Assembly (NCBI RefSeq): GCF_022346425.1
Contig: NZ_JAKRCW010000006.1
Location: 62,001-126,000 of the forward strand
Reading direction: 5' to 3'
Origin: Pseudoglutamicibacter albus
Lineage (GTDB): Bacteria > Actinomycetota > Actinomycetes > Actinomycetales > Micrococcaceae
DNA: 64,000 nucleotides
Shown here piece by piece: positions 18,696-26,762 of the stretch (within the stretch, counting starts at the first letter, position 1; each line of letters opens with the position of its first letter). The position numbers and the translations under genes were made by a program. Under the pieces are notes generated by a model, which did no database searches, was not told the origin of the DNA, and saw only the letters and a program-made list of their open reading frames with translations.

Positions 18696-19786
18696 GAGTT
18701 CCTCCTAGAGCGATGGCTAAAGCGGTCTGTGTAGTGGTGGCGGCTGAGGGGTTCGCGGATGCGTTCGACCGCTCGTAGTCTTGCTGCGGCGGCACGGGAG
18801 TTTTCTTCGACTTCCCTTTCCGTCGGTTTCTCGTTGCCGCGGGTTATGAGCCGATATTGGGCTTTGTGTTCTTCGGGTTCGATGGGTAGCCCTACCGGGG
18901 CGGATGAGGTCGTTGCTTGCGCGAAGGCGTATTTAACGAGCCGGTCTTCGAGGGATTGATAGCTCATGACCACGATGCGGCCTCCGTTAGCGACGGCATC
19001 GAGGGCTGCAGGTAGCGCGGATTCAAGGACGGCCAGTTCGTTGTTGACTTCAACGCGGAGCGCTTGGAAGGTCCGTTTGGCGGGGTGTCCGCCCTTGGTT
19101 CCGCGCGGGTAGGCGTCGATGATGAGCTGGGCGAGTTGCCCGGTCGTCGTGAACGGCTCAGTTTCGCGTGTGCGCAGGATCGCGTCGATGATGCGGCGTG
19201 CATGGCGTTCTTCGCCGTAAGCCTTGAGCACGCGGGTTAGCTGCTGATGCGTGTAGGTATTGACGACCTCGGCCGCGGTGAGTTCCGCGGTGGTGTCCAT
19301 GCGCATATCGAGCGGGGCGTCGTAAGAATAGGCGAATCCGCGTTCACGTTCGTCGAGTTGATACGAGGAGACACCGAGGTCGAACAGGATGCCATCGACG
19401 GCTTCGATGCCAGCGGTTTCGAGTGCCTCGTCGATGTTGTCGTAGGTGGTGTGGCACGGCACTAGCCGGTCGCTGTATTCGGTGAGGCGCTCTGATGCCA
19501 TGACGAGCGCATTGGTGTCGCGGTCGATACCGATCACGTGGACGTCCGGGTTGCGTGCAAGCAACTGGTAGGTGTGGCCACCCATGCCTAGGGTTGCATC
19601 GATAACCCACGGTGTGCGGCCGGCGTCACGCGCGGCGTCGATTCCGGGTTGCAACAGATCGAGGCAGCGCTCAAGTAACACTGGGACGTGGCGCTCAGCT
19701 GCCGACTGCACGCGGCCTGATGCTGCGCCATCGAAAGCGTGGGCATTAACTGCCTGACTTCCTGCCGCGCGCTTGTTCTTTGTCAC
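18692..19786 (-). CDS. rsmH: 16S rRNA (cytosine-1402-N4)-methyltransferase RsmH (MraW)
   Basis: RsmH is an S-adenosylmethionine-dependent methyltransferase that modifies C1402 of 16S rRNA in the decoding centre. The sequence shows [13 protein letters not shown], the SAM-binding [17 protein letters not shown] and [26 protein letters not shown] and [16 protein letters not shown]. It has a GTG start with GGGAGGTGG nearby upstream. The length of 364 residues includes an N-terminal extension of about 25. A 270-bp leader separates it from mraZ and carries an mraW-type RNA hairpin. Confidence 0.97.
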   Translation of the reverse strand: MTKNKRAAGSQAVNAHAFDGAASGRVQSAAERHVPVLLERCLDLLQPGIDAARDAGRTPWVIDATLGMGGHTYQLLARNPDVHVIGIDRDTNALVMASERLTEYSDRLVPCHTTYDNIDEALETAGIEAVDGILFDLGVSSYQLDERERGFAYSYDAPLDMRMDTTAELTAAEVVNTYTHQQLTRVLKAYGEERHARRIIDAILRTRETEPFTTTGQLAQLIIDAYPRGTKGGHPAKRTFQALRVEVNNELAVLESALPAALDAVANGGRIVVMSYQSLEDRLVKYAFAQATTSSAPVGLPIEPEEHKAQYRLITRGNEKPTEREVEENSRAAAARLRAVERIREPLSRHHYTDRFSHRSRRNS

Positions 19787-19941
19787 TGTATTGCCACCTC
19801 CCTACGGGGTCTGTTGCTTGTGCTGATGGTTTAGGTAGAAGTCTTGGTGTTAAAGGCCTGGTGTTGGCAATTCGCTGGTGAACATTCGTTGGTGAAGATG
19901 CTCCGAGGGGCTCGTTCCCCCACCGCGTCCCTGGCGGCTGG

Positions 19942-19967
19942 CCCGGCTCAGGGGAAGTTGAGTCGGG
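19942..19967 (-). ncRNA. mraW RNA motif in the rsmH leader
   Basis: On the minus strand, 155 bases upstream of the rsmH start, an RNA hairpin has stem CCCG/CGGG, an A-C mismatch, stem CTCA/TGAG, and terminal loop ACUUCCCC. A hairpin with a conserved CUUCCCC loop in the 5' leader of mraW operons is the published description of the mraW RNA motif of actinobacteria. Location and loop both fit. It is a presumed cis-regulatory element; the ligand or protein partner is unknown. The rest of the 270-bp leader (19787-20056) shows no gene I can support. Confidence 0.8.
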
Positions 19968-20056
19968 ATATCCACTGGGTTTCGCGGGAGGAGAGCGCGC
20001 CCCTCGGTTTTCCGGTGTTTCTGATGCGTTGACTGGCTGGCGTGCCGGCAGGTGGA

Positions 20057-20488
20057 TCAGAAGAATCCGGGTATCACTTCTTCATTTGTGTCTGAGAAGG
20101 AATCTTCCTGCTCAGCGAGGTAGGAGTTCCAGGCCTCGGTGTCCCAGATCTCCGCGCGGCTACCGGCGCCGATCACGGTCACGTCGCGATCGAGACCTGC
20201 GTAGGTCCGTAGCGGTTGCGGGATGGTCACGCGGCCCTGCTTGTCTGGCACCTCATCAGAGGCACCGGAGAGGAACACGCGAATGTAGTCCCGCGCTTGC
20301 TTGGAAGACATCGGGGCGGCCCGCAACTGCTCGTGGACCGCCTCGAATTCCTTCACGCTGAAAACGTAGATGCATCTTTCTTGGCCTCGGGTCAAGACGA
20401 GCCCTTTGCCCAACTCGTCACGAAACTTGGCCGGAAGAATGATGCGCCCCTTCTCATCAAGACGTGGCGTATACGTCCCAAGGAACAT
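20057..20488 (-). CDS. mraZ: MraZ, dcw operon transcriptional regulator
   Basis: This 143-residue DNA-binding protein has two AbrB/SpoVT-like halves: [21 protein letters not shown] (conserved DEKGR) at the N-terminus and [18 protein letters not shown] at about 75-95. MraZ binds repeated TGGGN/TGGAG boxes in its own promoter and controls the dcw operon. The predicted operator lies immediately upstream. GGAAAGGGG precedes the ATG. It is the first gene of the operon. The C-terminal 25 residues are acidic. Confidence 0.97.
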   Translation of the reverse strand: MFLGTYTPRLDEKGRIILPAKFRDELGKGLVLTRGQERCIYVFSVKEFEAVHEQLRAAPMSSKQARDYIRVFLSGASDEVPDKQGRVTIPQPLRTYAGLDRDVTVIGAGSRAEIWDTEAWNSYLAEQEDSFSDTNEEVIPGFF

Positions 20489-20540
20489 AACGCCACCCCT
20501 TTCCGAAAGTGGTGAGGTTCAGGGGGTCTGACTCCCTGAA

Positions 20541-20575
20541 CTCCAGCTCGCTCCAACGCCCTCCACTTTACTCCA
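20541..20575 (-). promoter_or_regulatory. MraZ operator: four TGGAG boxes at 10-bp spacing
   Basis: On the plus strand CTCCA begins at 20541, 20551, 20561 and 20571, so on the minus strand four TGGAG boxes repeat at exactly one helical turn. This is the known architecture of MraZ binding sites. The array covers the predicted -10 element and part of the spacer, consistent with autorepression by blocking RNA polymerase. Between the array and mraZ, 20518-20540 can form a leader hairpin (TTCAGGG/CCCTGAA). Confidence 0.9.
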
Positions 20576-20592
20576 CATCCCTCCCCCGTCAA
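20565..20592 (-). promoter_or_regulatory. Predicted mraZ/dcw promoter
   Basis: On the minus strand, TTGACG (20587-20592) and TAAAGT (20565-20570) are separated by 16 bp. They are positioned about 75-100 bases upstream of the mraZ ATG and interleaved with the TGGAG boxes. The match to a sigma-70-type promoter is good at -35 and moderate at -10. Assignment is by pattern only. Confidence 0.6.
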
Positions 20593-20996
20593 GTGGTTTC
20601 TGGGTGTTTCATATATTTTCTGTGAATTGTCTATGCCTATTTTCCCGCGAGATTACGCGGTTTTTAGCGGCAGGGGTGAAAGTGGAGGATTAAAGGACGC
20701 CCAATCTACGCTGCAAGCGATAACCCCCAGTTTTACGCACAAAGAGCGGCTAAAGGTCGATCGCGGGGGCGGCAGTGGATGGAAGTGGAGGAGGCCCCAT
20801 TTGGGACTTGGGTGACACTTCAACCAACCTCCATGAGGGTTGGGTGACACCTCAACTAACCTCGCGGCAGATAGCGTCACTTTCCGGAAAGTGTTCATAT
20901 CCACATGCGCCTTGTGAACGTATATGATGATTCATAGCTAAATCACAGCTTGAGGGTGTCGCGAGCACCGAAGAAGATTTCAATAAGGATTCATTG
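20593..20996 (+). promoter_or_regulatory. Divergent intergenic region upstream of the adhesin gene
   Basis: No gene is supported here. Visible elements are: a 23-bp direct repeat with two mismatches (20809-20831 and 20841-20863, cores GGGTGACAC and CAACCTC-like); a perfect 16-bp palindrome CACTTTCCGGAAAGTG at 20878-20893; and a TATGAT -10-like element at 20923-20928 without a clear -35. A further pair of TGGA motifs 10 bp apart (20776 and 20786) resembles MraZ half-sites on the opposite strand. AAGGA at about 20985 is the likely ribosome-binding site for the gene at 20997. The palindrome and repeats are candidate operators for the adhesin. Confidence 0.55.
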
Positions 20997-23900
20997 ATGC
21001 GTACTCCACACAACACACGTGGGCTCAAACGTTCTGCGCGCTCGTCGTTAACTGCGCTATCTGTCATTGCTTTGACAGGTAGCTCGCTAGCGATTGCCCC
21101 TAGCTTCTTCTCCGCTGAGCCAGCCGCCGCAGCGTCTGCACTCTCGGGCGGAATCCGAGATAAAGCCGGCGCTGTGGAGCAGGAGCAACAGAAGCCCTCG
21201 GACCTGTTAGCCGGCTCGTGTGAAGTTTTCGGTGGCGGCTCATCTGGCAGTCAGGCCGGTTTCACATGGACGACCCTAGAGCCAAGCCAGCACAGCGCTG
21301 ATAAGACCATATGGGGCTTGAGCCTCGCGTTCGACAATTCGAAGGATCGAACGTTCGCAGCCTGGGGTTTTAGTAATTCTGGGCTCCTTAGTGGTGTCCT
21401 GGACCCCGGAACCATTTCCTCCATGGACGTCGGCCAGACTCTTTTTGGCGCTGAGGGACCGGTGACTGCTAAGGCCGATGAACAACTCGAGATCAAAGCC
21501 AGTCGTTCCCAAAGGAATCTGATCCTCAGCTCAGAACTGACCGGGGATAAGGTCAAGCAGTATGCACAGGCCGATGCTGGAAACCCCGTACGTTATGCCT
21601 GGCAAGGAAAGTACACAAAAGGTAATATTGACGGCCGCAAAGCGACTCAGGGCCAAAACGCTGGATTTACGGCTGTTGTGAATCCGTGGCCAAGCGAGAA
21701 TGACAACTGCTCGCCTATTTCCGTGTCCTGGGAAAACCGGGAAAAGCTTGTGGTCACCCCGGGTGAAAAGCTCAAGGTAGGCCGCATCAGTGCCGACGCT
21801 GCATCGATGCCGCGCATGGTTGTTGAAGCCTATGACTCTCAGGGCAAGTTTATCGGCACCAGCAACACTGAAGCTTCCGGTGGCCAAGCACGTTTGCGCG
21901 TCGAAGATAGCGGAGACGTGTACTTCACAATGCCTGAATACAAGGGCACGGAGCTCAACGCCCAACAGGGTGTCCGCTTCAGCGTTCTCGCCCTGCCACG
22001 CTCCGTTGAACAGCTGCAGGCTGCGATCGATGCGGACGCGGATAGTTACGGGCAGGCTTTCCAGGAATCCAATGCTCTGCCCCGATACAACAAAGCCAAC
22101 GTCATCGACTCACACCAGTGGAGCCTCGACGATACCCAGTTCCATGACCCGAAATATGACAAGCGTGATGCCTCGATCATCTCTGGTGTTGAAAGTCCTC
22201 AAGGCCCGCTGGCTAAAGATCGCCAGTCAGTGACCTTCACCCAGGTACCGGACCTGATCAAGGACCTGGTGAAGAAAAAAGAAGACGGCGGTTTCGAAGC
22301 CGACGTCGAGCTCAATGACAAGTATGTTTATGAGGGCTGGGACGCAACCCTGGACCCAGAAACCTATAACGTCACCGTCACAGCACCGAAGAACCCAACC
22401 CCAGGCACGTTCGCGCAGCCGCGGGTTGTGGTCACCTACTCCAACGGTTCCAAAGACGAGCTTCCGTTGCTGGTAGTTGTTGACCCGAACAACACGCAGG
22501 TAACGGACCTGGTCAAGCCTGCTATTGCACAAGGTAAGCCGAACCAGGACATCGATTCTCAGATCAAGACCAAGGCCATCATGAAGGGCCACAAGGCTGT
22601 GGCGCCGGCCAAGTACGAGGTCGATGATTCCTCTGTGCCTTCGGGCTGGACCGTGACCGTGGACAAGAACGGCAAGGTCACTGCGAAAGCTGACGACGCC
22701 GTCCCGCTGGGAACCGTGATCTCCCCGAAGGTCAAGGCCACCTACCCGGACCACACCACCGACGAGGTCGAGGTGCAGTTCCAGGTTGTCAACGACATCA
22801 AGGTCCCGACCTACGGCACGGAAACCAAGAAGCCTGGCGAGAAAGCCAGCTTGAAGCCAACCCTGCCCGAGAAGGGTCTGAGCGGTAAGGAAAGCGACGA
22901 GGCACCAAACCGTTACACCTTCGAAGACGGCACAACCACGCTCTCCAAGGACGGTTGGACCGTCACGATCGATGAGAACACGGGCGAGATCAGCACCGAG
23001 GTCCCGAGGGACGCAGAGCCAGGCGACCAGCTGGACATCCCTGTTCTGGCCCACTACGCGTCGGGCGCTAAGCCTCACGAAGCAACCGCTACGGTCTTTG
23101 TCATCAAGGGCGATGACATCCCGACCTACACCGTGGAATCCACCGGCCCCGGTAACTCTGTGGACCACCAGGTCAGCAACGCGCCGAAGGGCTCGACGTT
23201 CTCCTTCGGTAAGGACGGGGACCAGCCGATCCTCGAACAGGAAGTTGACGGCTGGAAGTACACGATCAACCCGGACACAGGAGTGGTCACCGCGACCCCC
23301 CCTGCCGATTCCAAGCCAGGTGATCAGAAGACCATTAACGTCACCGTTGAGGCCCCAGACGGCTCTTCCCCGAAAGTGCCAGTCACCACGGTGGTCAATT
23401 TGAGCAACAACTGGGAAGCTGAACCGTCATATCCGGCGGAGACGGTCTACCCGGGCGGTACCGCGAAGCTGCCGGTCACGATTGATAAGCCGGAAAACGT
23501 CAAGGTTGCCGAGGACAACCCGTTCACGGTGGGTGATGTTCCTGCAGGCTGGACTGTAACGGTTGATGATAACGGCACGATCACCGCGACCGCGCCGGAG
23601 GATGCGAAGGCCGGAGACGAGGCGAAGATCCCCGTCACGGTGACCTACGCGGATGGCTCGAGGGACACCGCGGTTGCCGTGGTCAAGGTTGTGAACGTGC
23701 CGACGCGTGAGGTTCCGTTCAAGGTCGAATACAAATACGACGACACGCTGCCTGCTGGCGAGTACAAGGTTGATACCGAGGGCAAGCCGGGTAAGGAAAA
23801 ACAGAACAAGGACGGCACGTGGGAGCGCATTGAAGAACCTGTCAACGAGGTTGTTCGCGTGGGCACTAAGCCTGCCGAAAGCGCGAAGGACGTGACGTGG

Positions 23901-24827
23901 ACCGTACCGATCCCGTTCCCTACTGAGGTTCGTGAGAACCCTGACCTGGCGCCGGGGGAAACCAAGGTTGTCCAGGAAGGTGAGGACGGCGAGAAGACGT
24001 TCACCGCTAAGTTCACTGCTAAGGGTGATCAGGCCGAGGTGGTCGAGGAGAAGACCACTAAGGAACCTGTCCCCCGCATTATCGAATACGGGCCTCGCCT
24101 GGGTACCCAGGAGTTGGTCACCACGGTGAAGAAGCCGGTTCCGTTCGAGACGGAGGTCGTGCTCGATGACACCCTCGAAGCCGGCAAGCAAGTGGTCGAG
24201 CAAGAAGGCAAGCTCGGCGAGGACACCGTGACCTCGACGCAGAAGCTGGTTGACGGTAAACCATCCGGTGAACCTGTTGTTGAAACCAAGCGCACCGCGG
24301 AGCCGGTCAAACAGATCATCCGTGTAGGCACCAAATGCGATTGCGAGGACCCGTCGGACGAGCCAACCGAGGAACCGACTGAGGGCCCGACTGAGGCCCC
24401 GAGCGATACGCCAACTGAGGAACCAAGCGAGGCCCCTTCCGAGGACCCAAGCGAGGCTCCAAGCGCGGCGCCGAGTGAATCGCCAAGCGAATCTCCTTCT
24501 GAGAAGCCGAGCGAGACTCCGAGCGACGGTCCAAGCGAAGGCCCTAGCGCCCCGGGCGGTGGAGACGGCGGTGACGGCGGTAAGCCGGGCCAGCCAGACA
24601 ACCCAGCTCAGCCAGACAACCCAGCTCAGCCAGACAACCCAGCTCAACCAGAGACGCCGGGCCAGCCTGATGCGCCGGGACAGCCTGATAACCCGGGTGA
24701 GTCTGATGCGCCGGGTGATTCGTCGTTGGCCCGTACGGGTATCAGCGCTGAGGGTGCGCTGGCTTCGGTTGCTCTACTGATGCTGGGTGGTGTCAGCCTG
24801 CTGGTTTTGCGCCGGCGCGCATCGTAG
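20997..24827 (+). CDS. Wall-anchored Rib/G5-repeat surface adhesin with LARTG sorting signal
   Basis: This is a 1276-residue secreted, cell-wall-linked protein. A signal peptide spans about 1-47 (basic N-terminus, hydrophobic core, AEPAAAASA). An N-terminal domain of unknown fold (about 50-420) has two cysteines (SCEVF, NDNCSPI). Five Rib/alpha-like repeats of about 100 residues follow (GWTVTVDxNGxVTAxxP, near 458, 550, 651, 751, 850). Three G5-like domains span about 900-1110 (VPFxTEVxxDDTLxAGxxxVxxEG). A Ser/Pro/Glu stalk (about 1116-1195) and a GQPDNPAQ repeat tract follow. The C-terminus has LARTG (about 1244), a hydrophobic helix and RRRAS, a LAxTG sortase signal of the actinobacterial class E type. 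The ATG at 20997 is used; a TTG lies just before it. It lies outside the dcw operon, on the opposite strand. Adhesion or biofilm function is inferred from domains. Confidence 0.9.
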   Translation: MRTPHNTRGLKRSARSSLTALSVIALTGSSLAIAPSFFSAEPAAAASALSGGIRDKAGAVEQEQQKPSDLLAGSCEVFGGGSSGSQAGFTWTTLEPSQHSADKTIWGLSLAFDNSKDRTFAAWGFSNSGLLSGVLDPGTISSMDVGQTLFGAEGPVTAKADEQLEIKASRSQRNLILSSELTGDKVKQYAQADAGNPVRYAWQGKYTKGNIDGRKATQGQNAGFTAVVNPWPSENDNCSPISVSWENREKLVVTPGEKLKVGRISADAASMPRMVVEAYDSQGKFIGTSNTEASGGQARLRVEDSGDVYFTMPEYKGTELNAQQGVRFSVLALPRSVEQLQAAIDADADSYGQAFQESNALPRYNKANVIDSHQWSLDDTQFHDPKYDKRDASIISGVESPQGPLAKDRQSVTFTQVPDLIKDLVKKKEDGGFEADVELNDKYVYEGWDATLDPETYNVTVTAPKNPTPGTFAQPRVVVTYSNGSKDELPLLVVVDPNNTQVTDLVKPAIAQGKPNQDIDSQIKTKAIMKGHKAVAPAKYEVDDSSVPSGWTVTVDKNGKVTAKADDAVPLGTVISPKVKATYPDHTTDEVEVQFQVVNDIKVPTYGTETKKPGEKASLKPTLPEKGLSGKESDEAPNRYTFEDGTTTLSKDGWTVTIDENTGEISTEVPRDAEPGDQLDIPVLAHYASGAKPHEATATVFVIKGDDIPTYTVESTGPGNSVDHQVSNAPKGSTFSFGKDGDQPILEQEVDGWKYTINPDTGVVTATPPADSKPGDQKTINVTVEAPDGSSPKVPVTTVVNLSNNWEAEPSYPAETVYPGGTAKLPVTIDKPENVKVAEDNPFTVGDVPAGWTVTVDDNGTITATAPEDAKAGDEAKIPVTVTYADGSRDTAVAVVKVVNVPTREVPFKVEYKYDDTLPAGEYKVDTEGKPGKEKQNKDGTWERIEEPVNEVVRVGTKPAESAKDVTWTVPIPFPTEVRENPDLAPGETKVVQEGEDGEKTFTAKFTAKGDQAEVVEEKTTKEPVPRIIEYGPRLGTQELVTTVKKPVPFETEVVLDDTLEAGKQVVEQEGKLGEDTVTSTQKLVDGKPSGEPVVETKRTAEPVKQIIRVGTKCDCEDPSDEPTEEPTEGPTEAPSDTPTEEPSEAPSEDPSEAPSAAPSESPSESPSEKPSETPSDGPSEGPSAPGGGDGGDGGKPGQPDNPAQPDNPAQPDNPAQPETPGQPDAPGQPDNPGESDAPGDSSLARTGISAEGALASVALLMLGGVSLLVLRRRAS
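24591..24644 (+). repeat. Three 18-bp tandem repeats in the adhesin stalk
   Basis: Three identical copies of an 18-bp unit (24591-24608, 24609-24626, 24627-24644) encode the hexapeptide QPDNPA just before the sorting signal. They keep the reading frame. Such tracts commonly vary in copy number between strains and would change stalk length. Confidence 0.85.
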
Positions 24828-24848
24828 CGGTGAGATGCCCTGGCGCGC

Positions 24849-26762
24849 TTAGAGGGCGTTGCTTGGTGGCTGTTTGCTCGCGATGAAGGCTGGGACTACG
24901 GAGGATACGAGTCCGGCTACAACCCCGAGGCCTAAGCCTACGGGTACAAGCCACGGCTCTACTTGTGGTTTCCAGCCTTGCGCGGCAGACACCGCCACTA
25001 CCCCGAGGACGCCTGCGAGTGCGCCTACCGCCCCGCCGATGAAACCGATCATCACGCCTTCGGTTACGAACCGTGCCGCGATTCCTTTTCGTGTGGTGCC
25101 TAGAGCTCGCCGCAGGGCGATTTCTGGGGCTCGGGAGAGCACGGTGAGGTACATCGAGGTTGATGCGCTCACGGCCGCGAGACTCAGCAGGGTTGCCGCC
25201 ATGATCCCGACAAGCGCATCGAGGTCTGTTGACACACCCATACGGAGGTTTCGTAGGTCTGCGACGGTCTGGACTCTGTAGCTGCCTGGGTCTGCGGCGT
25301 TCAACTGCATCGGTACGGCTTCTGCGAGCGCGGCTGGGAAGCCTTTGTCTGTGCGCATCACTAATTGCGGTTGCCCCAGGTGCAGTTGCGGTGCCAGAGA
25401 CAACGGAACCAGCACGGCGCTACTCAAGCCTGGGCGGCGTTGACCGGTTGTGAAGGAATCCACGACGGTCAAACGGTGGCCTCCCACCACAACCGTGCCG
25501 CCGGCTTCGCTACCGGGCAGTTGCAGGGCTTCATGCGCATCGGGCCCCACGACCGCCACCGAGTTCACAGCAGGCATCCCGAAAAGATCAGCCGTGTGTT
25601 CCTTGCCTAGGGTGAGGTCTTGGGTTTCGAAGAATTGGTCGTCAACGGCGATGATCTGCAGTCCCCCGTTGACGTTCACGTCTCCTGGTTCCATCCGGTA
25701 TAGGCCAGTGGATTCGGTGGGTAACTGGATCATGCGGGTCACCCTCTGCACGTGAGGAAGCTGCATGAGCCGGTGTTGATCCTGTGCAAGGTTCTTCTCT
25801 AGTTCCTCGCGTGCGTAGTCCGGGGTGGAGATCCACACTTCGTCGAACGCGGCGGCTTCGAGGCGTTCGTTGATCTGTACCGCGGCTGTCTGACTGATGC
25901 CGACTGAGGCGATCAACCCGCCGATGCCTAGAGCGAAAGCCAGCACCAGAAACGCTGTACGGATCCCGCGTAGAAGCACTTCTGTGAGGGATTCGGCCAG
26001 CACGTCAGCGACGCGTGTTCGTAGCGGCCCCTTGCGTGGTTTGGCTACAGATTCGTTTGCGGCGGCTGGTGTGGACTCGGCGGCGCCGGTGTCTTCGGCG
26101 ATCCGGCCATCCACGATGCGGATGACGCGGTGGGCGCGGGCCGCTACGTCTTCGTCGTGGGTGATGACGATGAGCGTGGCGCCGTGTTCCCGCGCGCGCT
26201 CAAGGTCTGCGAGCACCGCCATGCCTGATGCGGTATCGAGTGCACCTGTCGGTTCGTCAGCGAGCACCAGTTCCGGCTGGGGTGCCAGGGCGCGCGCAAC
26301 GGCGAGGCGCTGCCTTTCACCGCCTGAGAGCACACCCGCTTTATAGGTTGCGCGGTCTGCGATGCCGAGGCTGTTCATCGCTTCATATGCGATCTCTGAC
26401 CGTTCCTGCAGGGGTACTGCGTGTGGAACCATTCCTAGGGCCGCGTTGGATAGCGCGTCCAGGTGAGGCAGCACGTGTGAGGCTTGGAAAACGAAGCCGA
26501 TGCTTTCGGCACGTAGTTGGTCGCGGTCTTTTTCCGTTGCACTTGTAAGGTCCTTGCCTGCGAACGTGTATGAGCCTTCATTCGGGGCATCGAGCAAACC
26601 GAGGATCTGCAGGAGTGTGCTCTTACCCGCCCCTGAGGGGCCCACGATGGCGACGTATTCTCCCGCGTCAATGTCTAGGTCTACGTCGAAGATACCGGCG
26701 GTGCTGTCCGGGCCGTATTGGCGGGTTACCCCGCGCATCTGAATGAGTCTTTGGCGTTCCAT
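24849..26762 (-). CDS. MacB-type ABC transporter, ATPase fused to FtsX-like permease
   Basis: This is a single polypeptide with an N-terminal ABC ATPase (about 1-225) and a C-terminal FtsX/MacB permease. Walker A is GPSGAGKST, the signature is LSGGERQRLAVARAL, Walker B is LVLADEPTGALD, and the switch histidine is in VITHDED. One helix (about 260-285), a large extracytoplasmic MacB_PCD-like domain (about 290-510) and three C-terminal helices follow. Type VII ABC proteins act as mechanotransmitters rather than classical transporters. The start is the ATG at 26762, which overlaps the adaptor stop by one base (TGATG); an in-frame TTG just upstream is less likely. It has 637 residues. The substrate is unknown. 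Confidence 0.93.
   Translation of the reverse strand: MERQRLIQMRGVTRQYGPDSTAGIFDVDLDIDAGEYVAIVGPSGAGKSTLLQILGLLDAPNEGSYTFAGKDLTSATEKDRDQLRAESIGFVFQASHVLPHLDALSNAALGMVPHAVPLQERSEIAYEAMNSLGIADRATYKAGVLSGGERQRLAVARALAPQPELVLADEPTGALDTASGMAVLADLERAREHGATLIVITHDEDVAARAHRVIRIVDGRIAEDTGAAESTPAAANESVAKPRKGPLRTRVADVLAESLTEVLLRGIRTAFLVLAFALGIGGLIASVGISQTAAVQINERLEAAAFDEVWISTPDYAREELEKNLAQDQHRLMQLPHVQRVTRMIQLPTESTGLYRMEPGDVNVNGGLQIIAVDDQFFETQDLTLGKEHTADLFGMPAVNSVAVVGPDAHEALQLPGSEAGGTVVVGGHRLTVVDSFTTGQRRPGLSSAVLVPLSLAPQLHLGQPQLVMRTDKGFPAALAEAVPMQLNAADPGSYRVQTVADLRNLRMGVSTDLDALVGIMAATLLSLAAVSASTSMYLTVLSRAPEIALRRALGTTRKGIAARFVTEGVMIGFIGGAVGALAGVLGVVAVSAAQGWKPQVEPWLVPVGLGLGVVAGLVSSVVPAFIASKQPPSNAL

Noticed and set aside
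22227-23168. 313-codon minus-strand open frame inside the adhesin gene
   Set aside because: Antisense shadow of the Rib repeats; no homology features or ribosome-binding site.
23427-24647. 406-codon minus-strand open frame inside the adhesin gene
   Set aside because: It is antisense to the repeat-rich adhesin region; its composition (Arg/Leu/Trp-rich repeats) mirrors the codon pattern of the opposite strand and shows no known domain.
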